Assembly: GCA_002352045.1 (NCBI GenBank)
Contig: DEHT01000012.1
Coordinates: forward strand, 91,301 to 107,991
From: Chitinophagaceae bacterium UBA2793
Lineage (GTDB): Bacteria; Bacteroidota; Bacteroidia; Chitinophagales; Chitinophagaceae
Length of the DNA stretch: 16,691 nt
Direction: 5' to 3'
Every line of letters starts with the position of its first letter. The stretch's first letter is position 1. The notes beneath the pieces were generated by a model that saw nothing but the letters and a program-made list of their open reading frames with translations, had not been told where the DNA came from and made no database searches. The translations under genes were made by a program, and so were the position numbers. Positions 13,297-16,691 of the stretch are shown here, one piece after another.

Positions 13297-15378
13297 ATGT
13301 ATCAACTTAAAAACTATGTTGCCGGGCAGTGGGTTGCAGGCGAAGGCGAAGGTCAACTTTTATTTAATGCCGTTACCGGTAATCCAATTGCCAATACAAG
13401 CACTTCGGGAATAGATTTCAACCAAGTGTTGCACTATGCAAGAACTAAAGGGAATACTGCCCTGCGAAAAATGAGCTTTCAGCAAAGAGGAAGAATGTTG
13501 CGTGCATTGGCTTTGCATTTATTGCAACACAAAGAAAAGTTTTACCAAATTAGTTATCAAACCGGTGCTACAAAAATTGATAGCTGGATAGATATTGAAG
13601 GAGGCATAGGCAATTTATTTTCCAATGCATCGCTGCGCAGAAAATTACCCGACGATCCATTTTGTTTGGATGGAGAGCCCATTGCTTTAAGCAAGGGAGG
13701 AAGTTTTATGGGACATCATTTGCTGGTACCCAAAGAAGGGGTGGCCATTCATATAAATGCCTATAATTTTCCGGTTTGGGGAATGTTGGAAAAAATTGCG
13801 GTTAACCTGTTGGCAGGTATGCCTGCTGTGGTAAAGCCCGCTACGGTTACCAGTTATTTAACCGAAGCCGTAGTACAGGAAATTATTGCAAGCAAAATTT
13901 TACCCGAAGGTGCGTTGCAATTATTGTGTGGCAGCGCCGGCAATATGCTCAACTATGTAGGCTCCCAGGATGTGGTAACATTTACCGGTTCTGCATCTAC
14001 GGGGTTAAAACTAAAATCGCATCCACAAATTTTAAGCGAAGCCGTACCGTTTAATATGGAAGCCGATTCTTTGAATTGCATAGTGTTGGGCACCGATGTA
14101 GAAACGGGTATGCCGGAATGGGATATTTTTATTAAAGAAGTAAAAAAAGAAATTACGGTAAAGGCCGGGCAAAAATGTACGGCAGTAAGAAGAATTTTTG
14201 TTCCGGAAAATAAGTTAGAAGATATTTCAAACGCATTAAAGCAGGAGTTGGAAAAAACGGCCATAGGAAATCCTCAAAACGAAAAAGTGAGAATGGGTGC
14301 GCTGGCCGGTTTAGAACAAAGAAATGAAGTAAGAGCACAGGTTCAAAAATTATTGGCATCATCACAAATTATTTACGGCTCCTTAGACAGTGTTGCTGTT
14401 ATTGATGCCGATGCAAATGTGGGTGCATTTATAAGTCCGCTGTTGTTGCTTAATCAAAATCCATTTGAAGCAGAAGCGTCTCACAATATTGAAGCATTTG
14501 GCCCGGTGAGCACCATCATGCCTTATAAAACAATGGACGATGCTATTGCCTTGAGCAAATTGGGCAAAGGCAGTCTTTGCTCCACCATTGTAACCAACAA
14601 TGCTCAGCTTGCCAAACAATATGTATTGGGAGCGGCTACTTATCATGGTAGAATTTTGGTATTGAACAATCAATGTGCTAAAGAAAGTACCGGGCATGGT
14701 TCGCCCTTACCATTATTGGTGCATGGAGGTCCGGGCCGTGCAGGAGGTGGCGAAGAAATGGGTGGCTTGCGTGGCATTAAACATTACCTGCAGCGTACAG
14801 CTATTCAGGGATCGCCAACTATGCTTACTGCTATCAGTAATATTTATCAACCCAATGCCCTGGGAAATGTGGATGGCATTCATCCGTTTAAAAAATATTT
14901 TAAAGAGTTGAAAATTGGCGACCAATTAATAACAGAAAAACGATTGATTACAAGCGACGACATTGATAAGTTTGCCCAATTAAGTGGCGATCAATTTTAT
15001 GCTCACTTAAAAGAAACCGATTTTAATGGAACCATGTTTGACCAACAGGTGGCGCATGGATATTTTATTATGAGTGCAGCCGCAGGATTGTTTGTTGATA
15101 GCTTTAATAAAAATCCGGTGTTGCTCAATTATGGAATTGATGAACTACGTTTTACAAAACCTGTTTATCCCGGCAATAGCATTTATATACGCTTTACTTG
15201 TAAAGAAAAAATTGCACAGGAATTAAAAGAAGTAAATCCCGATGTTCCTTTTGTAAAAGGGCAGGATATTCCAAAAGGAATTGTAAAGTGGTTGGTAGAA
15301 ATTTTTGATGATACCGATGAGTTGAGCGGAGTGGCAACCATACTTACGATGGTACAAATCAAGGAAGCTGTAAAATGA
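13297..15378 (+). CDS. paaZ: PaaZ: oxepin-CoA hydrolase / 3-oxo-5,6-dehydrosuberyl-CoA semialdehyde dehydrogenase
   Basis: This 693-residue bifunctional enzyme opens the oxepin-CoA ring and oxidises the resulting aldehyde to the acid in phenylacetate catabolism. The aldehyde dehydrogenase domain (about 1-515) carries FTGSASTG, Glu255 in FNMEADSLNC, and nucleophile Cys294 in AGQKCTAVRR. The C-terminal MaoC-like hydratase (about 535-690) has SGDQFYAHL (Asp565, His570) and VAHGYFIMSAAAGLF. From memory, the active-site numbers nearly coincide with E. coli PaaZ Glu256/Cys295 when the start MYQLKNYVAG (13297) is used. An in-frame ATG at 13267 would add ten unrelated residues next to the promoter-like element. 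Both halves look intact. A PaaG-like gene lies 400 nt downstream. Confidence 0.96.
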   Translation: MYQLKNYVAGQWVAGEGEGQLLFNAVTGNPIANTSTSGIDFNQVLHYARTKGNTALRKMSFQQRGRMLRALALHLLQHKEKFYQISYQTGATKIDSWIDIEGGIGNLFSNASLRRKLPDDPFCLDGEPIALSKGGSFMGHHLLVPKEGVAIHINAYNFPVWGMLEKIAVNLLAGMPAVVKPATVTSYLTEAVVQEIIASKILPEGALQLLCGSAGNMLNYVGSQDVVTFTGSASTGLKLKSHPQILSEAVPFNMEADSLNCIVLGTDVETGMPEWDIFIKEVKKEITVKAGQKCTAVRRIFVPENKLEDISNALKQELEKTAIGNPQNEKVRMGALAGLEQRNEVRAQVQKLLASSQIIYGSLDSVAVIDADANVGAFISPLLLLNQNPFEAEASHNIEAFGPVSTIMPYKTMDDAIALSKLGKGSLCSTIVTNNAQLAKQYVLGAATYHGRILVLNNQCAKESTGHGSPLPLLVHGGPGRAGGGEEMGGLRGIKHYLQRTAIQGSPTMLTAISNIYQPNALGNVDGIHPFKKYFKELKIGDQLITEKRLITSDDIDKFAQLSGDQFYAHLKETDFNGTMFDQQVAHGYFIMSAAAGLFVDSFNKNPVLLNYGIDELRFTKPVYPGNSIYIRFTCKEKIAQELKEVNPDVPFVKGQDIPKGIVKWLVEIFDDTDELSGVATILTMVQIKEAVK

Positions 15379-15434
15379 TGATGCGTTTCTTTTCTTTGTT
15401 CTTAGTAATCATTAATTTTAATGTGTTGAGCTAG
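15375..15434 (+). other. Very short ORF overlapping the paaZ stop (possible gene remnant)
   Basis: An ATGA overlap with the paaZ stop opens a 19-residue frame, MMMRFFSLFLVIINFNVLS, ending in TAG just before a run of seven G (15434-15440). The peptide is basic then hydrophobic, like the start of a signal peptide. Past the stop the same frame stays open for about 24 more codons. It may be the decayed beginning of a gene once coupled to paaZ, or chance. Confidence 0.2.
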
Positions 15435-15510
15435 GGGGGGTATGTAGAAGTTTTTACTCTGTTTAATTTAACTTTTGGATTTAGAGCTTTTACGTTTGTT
15501 ATATTCTGAT

Positions 15511-15700
15511 GCCTACGGCAAATATTTGTACTTTTTTGCTTCTCCAAAAAAGTACAAAAAAAGTGCCCGACAAAGCCTGCCTGACGGCAGACAGGGATTA
15601 CAGCCCCTTTGTCGGAAGTAGCCATGTGGTTCAGTTGTACTACTGTAAACTCAAATTCAGTCCCCTGATTCTGAGACAGGATAGCGAGAAGTTTCATCTT
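15511..15700. repeat. Compound palindromic intergenic repeat
   Basis: The paaZ to isomerase gap (15379-15778) holds no credible gene. It carries stacked inverted repeats. GCCTACGGC is at 15511-15519. A perfect 13-bp stem, TTTGTACTTTTTT (15525-15537) with AAAAAAGTACAAA (15546-15558), has loop GCTTCTCC. CCGACAAAG (15567-15575) pairs with CTTTGTCGG (15607-15615). That pair encloses a near-palindrome CCTGCCTGACGGCAGACAGG (15576-15595). A GATTCTGAGACAGG segment and GAGAAGTTTC follow to about 15695. I recognise the CCTGCCTGACGGCAGACAGG and TACTTTTTTGCTTCTCCAAA motifs as recurring in Bacteroidota intergenic DNA. The outer limits are approximate. Confidence 0.65.
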
Positions 15701-15778
15701 AAATAGAATACCAAATTTGAAAAATTAGTAACACAACCAGTTAATTTAAAAGCATATTCAATTCGAAAAATAAATAGC

Positions 15779-16534
15779 ATGGAATACGTAAAAAGCGAAA
15801 CCCATAACGGTATTACCCATATTGAATTTTTTCATCCGCAAAGCAACTCCTTACCGGCTAAAATTTTGGAGCAGTTGGCACAGGAAATTCATTTTGCCGG
15901 TACCCATACCTCTACAAAAGTAATTGTGCTTAGAAGTGCAGGGGAAAAAACATTTTGTTCCGGTGCTTCGTTTAATGAGTTAATAGCCATTAAAACAGAA
16001 GCCGAAGGCCAGCAATTTTTTAGTGGCTTTGCCAATGTAATTAATGCCATGCGCAAGTGTCCTAAGTTTATTATTGCAAGGGTTCATGGCAAGGCTGTGG
16101 GCGGTGGAGTTGGTTTAGCTGCAGCAGCAGATTATACCATTGCTTTGGAAGGTGCCGATATAAAATTGAGTGAATTGGCGGTAGGCATTGGCCCCTTTGT
16201 GGTGGGCCCGGCGGTAGAAAGAAAAATGGGTAATGCAGCCTTTAGCGCATTGGCAACGGATGCCGCCATGTGGCGCAATTGCGATTGGGCTAAAAGAAAA
16301 GGCTTGTATGCAGAAGTGCATGTAAGTGTAGAAAATATGGACGAATCCATTGCCAGGCTTTCTCATTCACTTTCTACAAGCAACCCCGAAGCAATGGCCG
16401 AAATGAAAAAAATGTTTTGGCATGGAACCGAACATTGGGATAGTTTATTAAAAGAAAGGGCTGCTATTAGCGGGCGCCTGGTACTGAGCGAATTTTCAAA
16501 AGCAGCCATTGAAAAATTTAAAGCAAAGGCATAA
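15779..16534 (+). CDS. PaaG-like enoyl-CoA hydratase/isomerase
   Basis: This 251-residue crotonase-fold enzyme is expected to act on CoA thioesters in the lower phenylacetate or beta-oxidation pathway. Oxyanion-hole segments are TFCSGASF (58-65) and HGKAVGGGVGL (103-113). A glutamate in the second catalytic position is seen in LSELAVGIGP (Glu132). The first catalytic position of hydratases (E in GGGxEL) is Gly112 here, a pattern seen in isomerases such as PaaG rather than classical hydratases. The ATG at 15779 gives a full-length start. It lies downstream of paaZ on the same strand, but 400 nt of repeat DNA separates them, so it probably has its own promoter. Methylglutaconyl-CoA hydratase-type activity is an alternative. 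Confidence 0.87.
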   Translation: MEYVKSETHNGITHIEFFHPQSNSLPAKILEQLAQEIHFAGTHTSTKVIVLRSAGEKTFCSGASFNELIAIKTEAEGQQFFSGFANVINAMRKCPKFIIARVHGKAVGGGVGLAAAADYTIALEGADIKLSELAVGIGPFVVGPAVERKMGNAAFSALATDAAMWRNCDWAKRKGLYAEVHVSVENMDESIARLSHSLSTSNPEAMAEMKKMFWHGTEHWDSLLKERAAISGRLVLSEFSKAAIEKFKAKA

Positions 16535-16552
16535 ATGGGTTTTTGTAAAATG

Positions 16553-16582
16553 AATAAAGGGTTGCCCAGGCAACCCTTTATT
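16553..16582. terminator. Strong bidirectional intrinsic terminator
   Basis: A perfect 13-bp stem, AATAAAGGGTTGC (16553-16565) with GCAACCCTTTATT (16570-16582), closes a CCAG loop. It lies 18 nt after the isomerase stop and, on the other strand, 28 nt after the stop of the partial gene at the window edge, so it probably serves both convergent genes. Confidence 0.88.
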
Positions 16583-16610
16583 ATGTAAATATGTAAAGTA
16601 GATTTTGTGT

Positions 16611-16691
16611 TTAACCGTAATGAATGGTTCTTGGCCCTTCATCAAAAAACAATTGGCTAATGCTGTTCATAAATCGTTGCTTCCATGAAAC
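16611..16691 (-). CDS. C-terminal end of an unidentified protein (cut by window edge)
   Basis: On the minus strand the frame is open from the window edge to TAA at 16611-16613 and encodes the last 26 residues, VSWKQRFMNSISQLFFDEGP followed by RTIHYG. The composition looks like a real protein end, and the frame stops just before the shared terminator at 16553-16582, which supports a true gene converging on the isomerase. The fragment is too short to name a family. Confidence 0.6.
   Translation of the reverse strand, partial: VSWKQRFMNSISQLFFDEGPRTIHYG

Noticed and set aside
15431..15697. 88-residue minus-strand frame containing VCRQAGF
   Set aside because: The VCRQAG stretch is the translation of the CCTGCC palindromic repeat and is a known kind of false protein in Bacteroidota genomes.
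15509..15706. 65-residue plus-strand frame over the same repeat
   Set aside because: It lies entirely within the compound repeat and its product has no recognisable feature.
1..16691. CRISPR array, tRNA or rRNA genes, transposase, or a defence island
   Set aside because: No regularly spaced direct repeats, no tRNA- or rRNA-like sequence, and no transposase, integrase, nuclease or toxin-antitoxin families were recognised on either strand.

Overview
The window looks like an ordinary chromosomal stretch of an AT-rich member of the Bacteroidota, most likely Chitinophagaceae or a relative. The evidence is: many short lipoproteins with Bacteroidota-style lipoboxes, weak or absent Shine-Dalgarno sequences, promoters of the TTTG / TAnnTTTG type (a textbook copy at 7164-7194), TTG starts, and intergenic palindromic repeats typical of this phylum. 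No rRNA, tRNA, CRISPR array, transposase, phage gene or obvious defence system was found.

Layout. 1-297 holds three hairpin-forming repeats and no credible gene. 298-2030 has a short ssb (minus strand) diverging from a two-gene plus-strand unit: a small zinc-ribbon protein and a YafV-type omega-amidase. 2032-6341 is a minus-strand block read in the order thiL, a family 53 glycoside hydrolase lipoprotein, an uncharacterised lipoprotein, and an S41 peptidase lipoprotein. adk (6433-7008) has its own intrinsic terminator and diverges from a class I/II aminotransferase (7227-8492). 8550-8949 encodes two very small minus-strand proteins. One is a 42-residue lipoprotein that is easily missed because a longer open frame overlaps it. 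9003-11322 is a convergent, overlapping pair of glycosyltransferases. 11441-12693 is an inositol-monophosphatase-family gene followed after 5 nt by a DinB/DUF1569-type protein; a DUF3024 gene lies opposite at 12780-13127.

The right third carries lower-pathway phenylacetate catabolism: paaZ (oxepin-CoA hydrolase / semialdehyde dehydrogenase) and a PaaG-like enoyl-CoA hydratase/isomerase. Between them lies a 400-base gap holding a compound palindromic repeat. The ring-epoxidation genes paaABCDE are not in the window, so the pathway must be completed elsewhere. A strong bidirectional terminator (16553-16582) separates the isomerase from the 3' end of an unidentified minus-strand gene cut by the window edge.

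No convincing new multi-gene system was seen. The items most worth a second look are the 42-residue lipoprotein and its 82-residue partner, the compound repeats, the tail-less SSB, the glycosyltransferase with an extra C-terminal domain, the galactanase-type lipoprotein placed directly behind thiL, and the possible leaderless promoter-start arrangement at 11430-11443.
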